This document shows positions 49,247 to 62,600 of a DNA stretch of 64,000 nucleotides, piece by piece. This DNA is from Amyelois transitella. Its lineage: Eukaryota; Arthropoda; Insecta; Lepidoptera; Pyralidae. The notes below the pieces were generated by a model. That model was given only the letters and a program-made list of their open reading frames with translations. It was not told the origin of the DNA and searched no databases. Positions within the stretch are counted from its first letter, which is position 1. Each line of letters opens with the position of its first letter. The translations under genes and the position numbers were made by a program. The stretch spans positions 9,303,001 to 9,367,000 of the forward strand of contig NC_083507.1 in assembly GCF_032362555.1 (NCBI RefSeq), given 5' to 3'.

Positions 49247-49400
49247 TCCCAACTAATATTATAAATGTGAAATTAAGTTTATTTGTTTGTTATCTCTTCA
49301 GGCGTTATTGCGCTATCTTTCGCTTCTGACACTAGAGAAGGATATAGGGTACTTTCATCCTCCGGTACAAACTTTAGTTTCCGTGAGGTTTTTGAAAAAC
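49247..49400 (+). repeat. Helitron 5' fragment (Lep1-like)
   Basis: TCCCAACTAATATTATAAAT then GTGAAATTAAGTTTATTTGT resembles the Lep1 5' end. The middle (GAAGGATATAGGGTACTTTC ATCC) resembles the family's TAGGCTACTTTTTATCC block, diverged. No CTAG end is found. Confidence 0.5.
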
Positions 49401-49995
49401 CTGTATTGTTTTGTAGGAGTAATCGCGTGGACCAATTTGCGGGTAATTTAAATAATCCAAAAAAAAGATGATAAAATGCATTTAAAAATTTGTTTAAATG
49501 TCAAATAAGAAGTTAACAAATCTGCATAAAGTTAAATAAAAGTTAAAATTTAATTAAGTCTAGTTTCAAGCTTACGTAAATTATCCAATTATTTTGATAT
49601 TCAACCACAAACCATTGTTAATTTATAACTAGAGAACAATGTCTACTAAAACAATTGTTTCTTTAAGAGATCGAGACAAGATGATGAATTTTAATCAAGC
49701 TGCTGAAAACTTAGTTCCATGATGATAGTAAAATTATTTTATTATGTTACATTGTAAATAAAATATCTACCTGTATCTGTAACCGAAAAGTGACTTAATT
49801 TCAATTTTCATGCCAAGTATTTTCTGATAAGTTCTTTATTTGTTCCCTTAAAATAGCAAGATCTTCATATTTATGGACTGGGTCTACTTCATTGGGATAG
49901 TCAATTTCATAAAAATAAATAATATTCTATTTATAAAAAAATATGGCACTACTTTTTTACATCCTCACGTTCCTAGAAATCGAGCTCGGGGTTCG

Positions 49996-50566
49996 TTTTT
50001 AGGGTTCCGTACGTCTGAATACAAAAACGGAACCCTTATAGGATCACTCGTGTGTCTGTCCGTCCGTCGTTTACAGTCAATTATCTCCGAATCTATTAGA
50101 TCGATTAAGTTGAAATTTGGTACACATATCAATTCCTGTGACCCAAACACAGAGGTGTGACGTGAGCAGATGAAATCTGTATATGGGGGGGTCATTTTTG
50201 GGGGGGAAGGGGAAAATTAAAAAAAAAAATCTGCATCGTGTGGCATATCAAGTGAAAGGTCTTGTTGAGAAGATCTTAAATGTATTTTTTTGTAATTTTA
50301 AAATAAATAGTTTCCAAGTTATTCAAGAAAATAGACGAAAATTTACCATTCCCCCCCCTTACTACTACTGAACCTAAAATTTTGAAAAAAATACAGAAAT
50401 TAGTTTTCTCCTTATAGATTATAGGAAAACCTATAAGAAGTCCATGATATTAAAATTACATGGTAAATCACAACCAAATTTGGGTCAGATTTAAAAAAAA
50501 CATGATAGGTAACATCGTACGGAACCCTCTTCACGCGAGTTCAACTCGCACTTGTCCCCTTTTTTA
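49996..50566 (+). repeat. Dispersed non-coding repeat family B (GGGTTCCGTAC ends)
   Basis: It begins TTTTAGGGTTCCGTACGTCT, then TGTCTGTCCGTCCGTCG, GTTGAAATTTGGTACACATA, GGCATATCAAGTGAAAGGTC and AGTTATTCAAG, and ends ATCGTACGGAACCCTCTTCA, CGCGAGTTCAACTCGCACTT. GGGTTCCGTAC near the start and GTACGGAACCC near the end are inverted. The pattern is widespread in Lepidoptera; its class is unclear to me. Confidence 0.7.
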
Positions 50567-53500
50567 ACCATAGGTCCAATACTACTGGATTGGGTAAGCC
50601 AGGTTTTTACACAAAGTCATTCCTTTCTGCCTTCTGCACTTTTGCAGGGGAACTTAACTCGCATATTAGATCATGGTAAACGCTGCACTAGATGTATGTG
50701 CCTGTTCCCTTAGTCTTGTAGTGGTCTTAGTCTTGTATTTTATAGTGCCGGGTATCAAATTGTATTAAAACATTATGGTACAACGTTGACCCAATATTTT
50801 TTTTTGCTGAACATATCCGTGAGGTGTTACTGTTACAATTGGGCACATTGCACATGGACTAGATATGAGTAGATTAAGAATGAATATTATCCATACATAC
50901 GAATATCGACATAAGACAATCGATAGAATCGAAGCACTAGTTACACAATCTATTACTCCGCCCATATTATTGTCTGGGACGGAAGTGGAATACAAAACAT
51001 TGTCCAGTGCTATCAAACTAACCACCAACAAATCTGAACGATATGTGACATATCACATAGCCTACAATTATTTATGTACGAACACGTTTCCAAGGCATTA
51101 ATACGTGACAGGACTGGCCGACTTGTGAGTAGTTGTGAGTCATATGGAAGCAATAATATTAATCGGATATCCTATAAGGACATACATATTTTTAAATTCA
51201 ATAGCACTAACATGGCCAATTTGAGTCGCGTTCAATTATTATTAACTACTTGGCTTCTTATTCAGGATACGCCAAAGACAGCATGTGACACTTTACATAC
51301 CCATAAACGCTAAATCATTGGCTGCATGAGTGAGACCGAAAAGAGATTGTTATTTTTTGCATTCGTAACATAATGACAGAGATTCTTCAGTCGCATACAA
51401 AGCTGATTTTTAAAATGATTAAAGTGAAAAAAAAGTGTTTAAAATGATTAAAGATTCACCCAGTTAAATAATATGAAGATAATAATAATATTATGTTTTT
51501 TTTATTGATGATTCGAGAATCGGCTTTTGCTTATTTGTTTCGTGCCAATTGTTAGTCTGGAGTCGCGACTCAAGATATAATTACGAATCGTACTGATCAA
51601 GACAAAAATATTTTGTTTATTAAGTCAATTAATGAATTATTGATACTTTGGAGTAAAATCAACTCTTAAAAATTCTTTAAATGTTACTTGGGCTATGTAC
51701 TTCGTGGAAGTTAAGTAGGTACTTACTTCATATCTACTTTTGAATAAGCATTTTTATACCAGAGTATTTCAAAAGGTATTTTTTGTCCCTTTCATTATTA
51801 TTAGTAGGTAAGATACATAACCATAGAATGCTATGGACTTCTGCTCACTATCAAGTTAAAGTTTCTCAAGACTTAAAACAAACAAAAGCTTACCGATATT
51901 GATCACAAGGAAAGATAAAATCTCATTTGTAGATAAATACCGCAGTGGGTGTATCGTCAGCCGTTAACTCCGAGCACGGCGTGACCGCATACAATTATTG
52001 ATTACGTATGATCAGACAAGACTCATTAGGTTTACAAAAGCATTAATCAGAGCTTTCACGAGAGATTAACTTAAAACAAATTGAAGTGTGGCGGGCGTGG
52101 GCGGCCGAGTTTACGACGCAACCATTTGAAGATGGCTCTAACATCGCCTGTCAATTAACACTGTTGCATTATATCTTATGGTTCTGTTAACGTCAAATGA
52201 GTTAAGCAACTTTAGCCAACTGTACTGAGAGGGTTATGGTTTTTCTGGTGTTTTTGAAATTAAAGATGTATATTTCACTTTTTCGAATAAGGTGGTTATT
52301 GAATATGTTTATGCCTGATTGACTGACACATCCACGCTCAGCCCAAACTGCAGACTGGATCAAGACATTTGAAATTGGCATAACCTACATAGATTTTTTC
52401 TTTTATGTATATATTATTTCAGATTTTTATTCAACGAATTTACTTGTGGTTTGTCTACCAGCAACATGCCTCGTCAGAAATAGAAGAGATTGGAATGATT
52501 ATATTGTCATATCATTACGATTTCTATGATTTTGACAATGCTGCTCCTTTCACCAGAAGAACTTCGAAAAGCAATACAATTTCAAACGCTACATAGCGTA
52601 GGTGGAAAACTGAATGCACAATCTTAGTCATTATAAATAAACAGACAGATAAGCACAGACAATAGATCGCATCTCAGGTGGGCGGGGTGTTTACCATTTA
52701 ATGAGGATATTTTTGGTCCGTTGCCTTTGTAAGTTCTAACTTCTAAGTCATGATTACAGAGTTTAAATTAATTTGAATTGAATTCGACTATTGTGGGTTT
52801 CGTCAACATTTGAAATAAGAAAGTTTTGAAAAATTCTCAATTTATATTTCTGTAATTCATAAATTTGCGGTATTTTAATTTCTGTTCTTATATTTTTTAT
52901 TTATTTATTTAAGTATCAAACACAATATTCATAATGGAACATTGTGTGTATATATACATATATCAGCAATGCTGATACCGAACAGGATTTGCTGATATTT
53001 TGTGTATAGGATTGTGGTATACAGGACTAAAGCCAGGAGGAAGAAGATAGTTTTGATGGGATTTCAATCCGATAAGGAAGGTCTGAGAAAAACTTAAATT
53101 TTTTCAATTGGTAGGTACAACAGAGTCTGTAAAAAAGGATACCTTTCGCTCTGTTTTTTTGTAGATAATATAAACCTTCATGCTCTTCCATGCAGTCTGG
53201 TAGAGAAGATAAAACTAACGTGTGAGCTGTATTTCTGAAAATAATGTAAGAGTCAATCAAGAGGAAGGATAAAGTTTTGGGATACTTCTTTTACGCAATG
53301 AGCTAGCAAATGGGTAGCTTAATGATAGAATCCCAATTTTATCCATCAAGCTATCCAGGAAAGTGTGGTCTTTGAGTCTCTTTGCGACTATTGGATCATA
53401 AAATCTATTTGCCCTGTATGGAATAAATATATGATTTGTGTGCGTATATACCAAAAAAATTCGTAAATTTATACGGCATACTTAAGAGATTTGATATACA

Positions 53501-56142
53501 TTATTCATACATACACATACATTATTCAAATGAAATCTAGTGTCATTTAATAATTTAGTTAAAACATAGTTACTTTGAATGTTAAATTGGCATGCAATTT
53601 GTTGTAATGAATTCGTCCTTCCAGTATCAATTACGAGGGTTTCCATTCAGGGCATGTGTGGCAGCAGACAAATTTAATTGGCTCCTCACCCGGTACCGCT
53701 CTAGAGCCAAAGTATACATTGCGAGTTAGCACCCGATTGCAATGTAAATAAAATAAATATTGTAGTTTCTATGAGCAATATTTTACCAGAATTTGGTAAA
53801 TTTGATGGTTCAGTGTGATTGATTAATTACTTTTTAGCTTCAAAAAGTCCATCTTATCTTATCCTACTATCCAATAGGCCTTTTTAAACTTGTAGCGGCG
53901 GATGTGTTTCGTGCTCGGCCGCCACAAAAGGGAAGGTCTTTTGCTAGCTTGTGTTACCTTTAGCCCTATTTATAGTATAGCGACAATATGACAAAATAAA
54001 TACCTATAAGATTACTAACAAATTGACCGCATGCCATGTCATGCCAATTAATATAAGGTTTTTATTTTGGATTTGTAGTGTCAAATTGCATGCAACATTG
54101 ATGCCTCTAATCAGCATCCATTTCAAATCGCTTAGTGTACTAAGGCCTTTATGAGAGCAATAACAAACGACCACATGAATTGGGTAGTACGACTTTTTGT
54201 TCATCAATCATAAAGCTAGTTTATTTGTGACACGCTCTAATATGAATAGGATTTGTTTCTCATTCTCACGCATTCCACGGAGTATATCTTTCTACGATCC
54301 GTGCATCGTCGATTTGCTTTAAGTATTTCATTGGGCTTTCATCCGTTTTTGCAAGCTTGTCGGATCTGTTATTGTAAGCTCGTCTGATTTGGTCTATCCC
54401 ACTAGTTACATTGAGTTATTCCATGGTGGGACAAGTGAGACAATTTTGTCCCAGTAGTCCCATGGAACTAGTTAATGACTCCTGACCTGACCTGAACATC
54501 CACGATCAGGTCCTTATCTATTTGAAATAACTTTATTTTAAATAAAAACAGGAACCAAATACAGAGGTATTGATTCGTTGGCAGAGCTAAAGGATAATCG
54601 AGAAAGTTGTTCCCGATCCCCTATGCGGTTAGAAGGTTGGTCGCTTCCTATCAAAAGTTAAACATCTGCCTTACCTAGCCACTCACTCTGGAATCAGTCA
54701 CAGGCGGATCCCGGACTCCACCGGCGAGGACTGGGCCTTATGCGAGAATGACGATGACTCAAAGAAGACAATGTGATCGAACTTTAAAACCTTTTAAACA
54801 GAGAGAAAACGCATTTGAAATTCGATGAAATTTAGACATTTGATATCGCAAAATAATTAATTTTATCCTTACTAAATTCCTACTCACTTTGGTTTACAGA
54901 ACCCGCGCCGTCACCACTTGTAATGAGTTAACTTCTCCGGCATAACATTAAAACTTTTGTTGTAAAACTGGACCCTGAAAAGTTCCATCTGTTACTTTTT
55001 TTCGGTTGAACGGACCAACCTTTATGACGGCTGTATAAAGTTAAAATAACTTTTTATTTTAAACAAACCAAAAGGTAAGTAAATTTTAAAAATCGGAAAT
55101 CAAAGGTGGCTTTGTTATTGACACTGTATTGACTGTTTTTAACAAGAATAAATGATTTGATTGTTTTTGTAACGAATTAATTCATAAACCTCAGGCTTAA
55201 CAAACAATAATTTGCTTGGAAATTACAACGGGGCGAAGCCCCGTGCAAAAGCTAGAAAGTGAGAAAGGCGTGTTACGTATATGCATATATTCAACGATTT
55301 ATGCCTAATTTTGCCTATCGTCTGTCAGTCACACAGTTATAACTTAGCATGACTTTAACACAAAAAACAAAACGAATGGCGATACACAAACTTGATTATA
55401 ATTTGGGGTTTAATAGCTATTATTAAGTGTAATTAAAACTTAGTTCAAATTCCTTTAAAATTAAATGCCGTTTTGATTGAACCGAAATTAAGTTATTACG
55501 CAAAAATTTGCTATATGTAGATATTATTTTCCCGCTATAAAGGCGAGATAAGAAATCAATCGATACAACACTGTATTTATATAATTAAATCACATTTCTA
55601 AAAGCAATCATTGGTATTTGCGATCAAAATGCAGAATTCGTTTTGTGTTTTTTGCCTTTTCAGAGCTACAAACATCGAAAGGAGGGTCTATTTTTTACAT
55701 ATTTTTTCTATTATTTTTTGAGAAAAATCCGAAACTCGTGTAGAGTTTTGGATGGTGGTTTTCGGTTGATTTGCTATCATTGATGTATGTGATATGTTGA
55801 CAGAGCGATGATCTAGATTATCAAAGTAATGGGGAACTTCTGCCTACGTGTAAAATTCAAATAAATTGTTATACAGAACTCCATAGCGCAACCAGAGTTA
55901 GAAAATGTTCCTAATTGCGAGATTCAACTTTTTAAAACAAAAGCTAACTAAGTACTCGTATCGTTTAAAGTTCCCCCGCTTCCCGTAACAACTACAATAC
56001 GTTTGAGAGCTATTGTCCATAAGTGGCCTACTTATACCCCGCTATACTACTTTAACAGTCTGCGCTAGTAGCGATGAAACAGTTGCATTTAGAAATATTG
56101 TTTATTTGCATGTGAAATCGCATTAACTTTGTTGGAAGATGA

Positions 56143-56190
56143 AGTCTCTGCCTATCCCTCCGGGAAAGAGGCGTGATTTTATGTATGTAT
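56143..56190 (+). mobile_element. Non-LTR retrotransposon 3' tail scrap
   Basis: GAAGTCTCTGCCTATCCCTC then CGGGAAAGAGGCGTGATTTT and ATGTATGTA matches the terminal 50 bases of the elements at 4172 and 61012. Only the end is present, consistent with severe 5' truncation. Confidence 0.75.
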
Positions 56191-56689
56191 TTTTTTTCTT
56201 AATTTTGCCAGCGTCGAGTCGATTCTAGTAAAAATGTTCTACTGCGCCCTTTCTCGGGACTTTTTGGGAAAACATCAAAAGTCATTTAATTCGTTCTTGT
56301 AACAATCTGAAACATCTTGCTTATCCACGAACACATAATAATAGTCGATCTTTCAAATACACATTTTGGAAAAATATTACAGCACAAACAACATGATGTT
56401 TGGGTTCCCGCCAAAAAGACACCTAGTTAGTAGTAACTAATATGTTACCGGAGTTTGCACAAATATCAATAAAACAGTTGCTTTTAGAAATGTTGTTTAT
56501 TTCAATGAATGTTTCATCGCATTTACTTGGCGAAACTCATTGGAACGACTTCGTGCTTCGATGTTTATCTCTGACTTGTGCTGTCGATATTGGCATTTGA
56601 GGAAACTGTTTTTGTAATGAAATAAGGTTCATTTGGGTTAGATTTATCGTTTCAATTACAAGCGATATAAAGGTGGAGTTCAGACTTAA

Positions 56690-56845
56690 AATTCCCTTTC
56701 TCACTGGAGTTTGGAGAAATCCTTTCATCCCTAGACCCTATATCGAACTACAATATCAAATTTCAGATCAGCGGTTTGGGTTGTGCGTTGATATGTCAGT
56801 TGATCAGTCAGTCAGTGTCCTATTTATATTTAGGCAAAAATATTT
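56690..56845 (+). repeat. LINE-tail-like repeat (family E), second copy
   Basis: It contains CCTTTCATCCCTAGACCCTA, ATATCAAATTTCAGATCAGC, GGTTTGGGTTGTGCGTTGAT and ATGTCAGTTGATCAGTCAGT, in the same order as at 34915-35085. Confidence 0.65.
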
Positions 56846-59208
56846 AGATAAATTAATTTTGAAGGAACTGATGTGATATGAAGCAAGTTCGAAGCCAACA
56901 ACGTCATATTCAAATCTTGACCGCGTAGGTAATGAGTAATATTAAGCCCAAAAGTTTCCCAATTTATGTCAAAAGAATATATAAAAAGTCTATTTTAACG
57001 ACTTTGTTGTGTACCTAACATTATAACAGCAATTCTGCAGTTAAAATTCATCATCTCGTTACTTCGGCCACGGCGTGCCCAAGAAATGTATTGTGTCGCA
57101 GTCAGGCGCAGTTTATTATATTGTTAAAATACATCGTGGCTATAAAAATGTCTGTCATAGACATTTATCAGTACTAAATAATGGACTCAGAGAATCGAAT
57201 AACGGATAACATAATTCAAAAGAACCATATCAGTAGCATTTCACGGGTCATTGGGCATGGGGCCGGCTTGCCAATATCTTCAATTGCTTACACGATTCAG
57301 GGTTCAACGTGGACGCAAATGGTATCTTTTGGCAAGTCGATCGTTATCAACGTGGCCGGAAGATTTAGTGAGTTAGAAGCGAAGTGGCTCTATCGATTCA
57401 ATACCGGCACTTGGAATTGAAATTTACAGTTGTTTAATATTTGGGTTCTATTTTTCAGGGTATTGTTGGTTGGAGGACAACTGGGTATTAAGCCGCCTAG
57501 ATAAACTACAGTAATAAGAAATCTTGGTTTTCTTTTCATAAAACTAAAATAAGTAAAGTTCAGACGTGCTCTTGATTTTATTTTATTAAAAAACAACGAA
57601 TTCTAAACCATATGTAACCTACAAAAAAATGAAGCTATGCAGCCAAACGTGGCTTTAAATCTTTCCAAGATTACTCTGTTTCCAAGGTTATTATGGCTTG
57701 GTCTACTCCGCTAAAAACGTAATGTGATTATATGTATGTAGGAATTTGTTCTCGCATGAAAATTAATTAATAAATTTACAAAATCTACTTTTCAGCCCAA
57801 GCTATCTGCATCTTTTTTGTAATGCGGCAGGATTTATATAATAAAATTGAGTAAAAGTTTCAAAAATTATCCAACCTTCATGAGTAAAGAAAATTTCAGG
57901 TGATTTACTCCTGGAATGCCTCTACTCGAACCCGCTTGTATCTGCTCTGAGTGGTTGCATTACTACAGTTCTTCTATTCTGTGGAAATTATACTGCTACA
58001 CAAACACAAGCACTTATCTGTCTGTTGCTATGTTATGCTCCGAAAGTGGGTCATTGGGCCACCACATGATGCATGGACGGTGCAGATAGGGAGGAATTTA
58101 AAGTTTATTGGCTGTTCAGAGTGTTTTCGTGTTGAAAGGGTCAAATTGATATTGTTTGAACTTTTTGTTCTTTTTGCCTATGAGAAATAATGATTTTTCC
58201 AGATATAAATCGGGATAGATATTTACTAAAATTCTGTAATAATATTTAAATTCGAATTTTATTTGTTTTTTTACTACTATTTCGTTTGCCAATATATCTC
58301 TAGTACATTCACCGGTTCAGTTAAGAAAAATAAAACGCAAGTTTATAATACAGAGTTTATTTTCATAATATCATATGTATACTCAGATATAACAGCAATG
58401 TCTTCAATCACGCTTTCCAACAATATTTACACAAATCCTGAACAATTTTCTGCTGATCAAACAACCTTCCATAATTTCATTACATTAATTAATTTCGTTA
58501 CGTATATTGCTTTTTATATCTTCAAGATAGAAGTATTTTACACAATCATCAACAGAAATGTTCACATGCTTTGCTGGTCCTTGTATATCCTCATAAATCC
58601 ATTTAAATTCTTAATACATTTACAAAACTCAAGCGCACCATTACATGATGGCTCTATAGTTACACAGCTTTTGCTACATATATTTTACAATAAAATTTGT
58701 AAAGATCTACACGACGATATACTTTAAAATCTCTCCTTTACAAAAGATAGCAAATTACTTTCCAGATTGACAAACAGTTTGGTGAGATATTAAGCCGTTT
58801 AAGTAGCAGAGTAGGCCTTATAAAAAAAATAATTCAATTGTACACTGTCTTTATTAATACACCATAGACGATAATAAACTTTTATAATACACCACCGATG
58901 ATTCATATAAATAATGTAATGTAACATAAGCACAAATATTACTAAATCTGTATCACATTAAATAATATTAGATTAAATTATGACTTATTATAATATGATA
59001 AATAATAATATCCGTAATATTAATATGGCAACAAAATATATTTACTAGCTAAGCACCTAGACCAGTAGGACTTCAGGTATTTACAGTCGGCTGTACACTC
59101 GTACCTTATATTATTTTGTTATCACTCGTTTCTAATCGTTATACTTTCTGATAAAATTATTGCCAACCAGCTAATATTTAACAACGATTAAAGAATCTTC
59201 AATTAATA

Positions 59209-59214
59209 TTTATT
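59209..59214 (-). terminator. Candidate poly(A) signal AATAAA of dally
   Basis: AATAAA on the minus strand, 405 bases past the dally stop codon. Other candidates lie further left, so the exact 3' end is uncertain. Confidence 0.35.
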
Positions 59215-59618
59215 ATCTTATTATTATGACGATAATATCAGGGTTCACTTCGAAATTTTTAAATGCAGAAGTATTGTTCGTCTATAACTACATAATTATA
59301 GATACAAAAAAATATTTACAAAATGAATACACGTCGATATGCGCTGTACATTATTGCAGACGATATAATTTCTTAAATGCGAATGCCTGCATTTACTCGA
59401 GAGATTCGTAAGATCACACATTGGTACTAAACTGATGGAGCACAGCCGCAAAAACAATTTAGCTTCGTGCATTGAAAGGGAGCCGCTAGAAATTGTGTCT
59501 TTATGTGTAAAGTCTAATGCACACACACACGCACGGCACTTAACACATGATATGGTAGGGACAAGTCTCACTGGGTCATGTGAGCAGAGTTTCGGTCACA
59601 GTTCTTGTTGTTGCAGAT

Positions 59619-62600
59619 TTATGTGAGACTTCTAAGCAGAGTGAGAAGTGTCACGCTGAGGACCGCCGATGCAGACCGGGCAGTGGTCGCGGCCGATGTC
59701 TTGGGTGTAGCGGGCTGGTTCTCTGTCTTCACGGCAGGATACAAGCTGTTACCTGTTTATTGACAATGTAATTTTAATTTGTTGAAGAAGACGACTAAAA
59801 AGTCCAAACATATAGTCATGGTTGAATCCTCACCCCTACATAGAGGAGGCCGGCGATCTTTGGTCATGATTCTAGATTGGGTAAGTCAGGATATTCACGA
59901 TGCGATTCTCGCCTGACCTCCACTCTCAATCACTCAGTGATTTATAATGTTTTCATTTATATTATTATTTATATTTATTTATATTTTTATTTATATTTTC
60001 ATTATAATATTTTATGAAAATATTATAAATCATTGCTGAAGAGCTGAGTGTTTTCTTAACAATTTCGACTATTGAAATATGTATGATATAGAACTATAGG
60101 TCACAAGGCCAAACACCAGAAGAAAGATGATGAGAATAACATTTATTAAGATCTTAATCTTACCAATTTCATGTACGCCCGACCCTTCTCCCGAGCCCTC
60201 TTGGTCGTAGGAGAGGTCGTCATCGTATGCTCGTCCTGATCCTGATCCGTCTTCCCCGGCCTCGTCACCTTGCATAAAAGATTCTGCAGACGGAGCGTCG
60301 CTACCCCATGAGTTCGTCACCAGTAACTAAAACAATGTTCGAAATATAAAAAATGTACGTCCGGCTGAATTGGAGTTCTAAGTGAAAAAAAAAACAGATA
60401 AAGGGAAGCGAATCTGTTCTTTTTGCGCTGGCAGCGATTAATAAAATAGAAGTTCAATTTAATAAAATTTCCTATCTCAACCATATTGTTTTGTTTATAG
60501 AATCAACGTCTACAAAATATTGTTTTGTACCTAGGCATATCAATTCAATCTAAGTCAAAGGGCACCAGGGCAAGCGAAATCTATCGATCTGGTAACCCAC
60601 GTGATAACGAAAATTTAATTAATATTCGAATTAATTCCTTCATCTTAATTAATATACACTTAATTTATTGGCGGAACTGGTCTCTTTGTAAATATGATTT
60701 CATGTAATCGTGATAGGATCTTAGTCGTACAAGGAGAGACGCCGTGAACCGAACAGGTTTCTTGGTTTATGGTGATCGCAACGATTTTAATCTCAGATAA
60801 ATGTATGTACATTAATTAAAGTGCCGTTCACGACATATAAGTTATGTTATTGTCGTTCCTTTAGTTAACGAGTCATTCGTTTTGTACACTTTTTGTGAAA
60901 TAATAACCACTCGTGTTTTTCTAGTATCTCGCTTGTCATCTATGCATTCTTGCGTGTACAGATTCATATTTAGAAGATCTTTAACACAACCCTAATTGTA
61001 TTCCGCCCATACATACATAAACTCACGCCTCTTTCCCGGAGGGGTAGGCAGAGACTACCTCTTTCCACTTGCCACGATCCCTGCATACTTCCTTTGCTTC
61101 ATCCACATTCATAACTCTCTTCATGCAAGCTCGGCGGTTTCAGGCACTTTTGACCTGACCCTTCACCAGGACGTCCTTAATTTGATCAAGATATGTTCGT
61201 CTAGGTCTTCCCACCCCGACCTTTCCCTCCACACTCTTCTTGTATATCTGCTTAGTCAACCTGTTTTCATTCATCCTCTCCACATGACCGAACCATCTCA
61301 ACATACCCTTTTCTATTCCTGTAACTACATCTTTTCTATTCCGCCCATATATTTGTTTATAAGAAAATTATAATTAATTAACTTGTTTACTAGCCCCTTT
61401 AAGAGCGCAATCGTTGGATATGATTCGTAAAATCGTATTATAATCTACTTACTCTTTATGCTTCAATGAATGAGGATCAAAGGACTAATTAGCCTTTTTT
61501 GAATATATCTATTAAATATATGATATTCTAAAAAGTATAATTTATAATGGTCTGTTTACCTGTCTTGCTTGTCGTAACTTCTCCCCAAGGGCGGCCATTT
61601 CCGCAACCTTCCCCTCCGTGACTTCAGTCTCCACCTCCGGGTTGTATTTCTGGTCCGACATGGAGGCTGACTGCACTAATGGTTTTGTGTACCTGTCATG
61701 AAAAAAAATATAAATGCTAGGTCAATCTGTGTATTTTATCGCATACATTTTGGGGAGAATTTTAGGTTTGTACTACTGAAATTTAATATTTTAATTTAAC
61801 AATATGTATTTTTTCAGAGGATGTTATGTTAGGTATGCATAGGATCCTCCTCGTAACTTTTCTATTGGTTTAGTAAAAAAGAGTAAGTAAACTCAATGTC
61901 CATCGCTGGTATTTTAAGAAATTTAGATACCTGTAAAAATAGAAACCATTTATTGTTGAAAATGTTACCAAACCTAATAAATAGAGCTCGATGTGAATTA
62001 ATTTGAAGTAGAATGGCTTTGTTTGACCAAAGCGCGGACCGAAGCAGCATGCAATTTCCTACGAATAGTGTGAGCCAAAATAGAACTGATTTTATCATTG
62101 GCTCGGGTCTAGTTCAGTTCAGAATAAACATTACACTGACGGTCTTTGGGGTTTCAAAGTTTTAATTTGGTTACATATATGTTCAATTAGTAACATTACA
62201 ATTAAATGATAAATTTTAGATTGGATGGAATAAGTGTTCGAAAAAGTGTTTTAGTATCTTACACTGCCATTTGACAAGATACTTACTGCAGCTTCCTACT
62301 TTGCTTAATTTTTATTTTAGTATCTTTTTACTCATACTCATACCTACTCATATTTTGATATAAACAGCTTTAATTCTAATCAAATTCATTTCTCCGTTTG
62401 TTGTGTTAAAACCATTTCGTACCATCGGCACAATCTCATGAGAATTGAAAAAGTAACTTTTTGATTCAGAAAAGTTAAGTTATACCCTTGTGCCTAATGT
62501 GAAAGCTTTGAGAACAAAAGAAACGGATGACTATATTAACTCGTTTAAAGTTAAATAGATAGTCAAGGTTGACTATATTCAATAGCTCTGCTCTTGAGAA

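Larger units (their letters stand above)
48339..59618. other. Gene-poor stretch between the pogo element and dally
   Basis: It includes Helitron scraps (about 48349-48370, 49247-49400, 55225-55255), family D scraps (48755-48835, 50568-50720), a family B repeat (49996-50566), a family E copy (56690-56845) and a non-LTR tail (56143-56190). Retroelement-like remnants lie at 53023-53050 and 54580-54740. A GC-rich patch with GGCGGGCGTGGGCGGCCG is at about 52088-52106. The dally 3' UTR probably reaches down to about 59209. I see no supported protein gene. Confidence 0.45.

Noticed and set aside
50865-51101. 78-aa plus-strand ORF
   Set aside because: No recognisable family, no splice context, and it lies in repeat-bordered AT-rich DNA.
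57181-57420. 79-aa plus-strand ORF
   Set aside because: Composition looks protein-like, but no domain is recognised and no neighbouring exon or poly(A) context supports it.
58263-58727. 154-aa plus-strand ORF downstream of dally
   Set aside because: It is very AT-rich (Tyr, Phe, Ile, Asn), has no known domain, and its frame openness is expected from base composition.
60996-61373. 125-aa plus-strand ORF
   Set aside because: It spans the minus-strand LINE insertion and its target duplications, so it is an artefact of the insertion.
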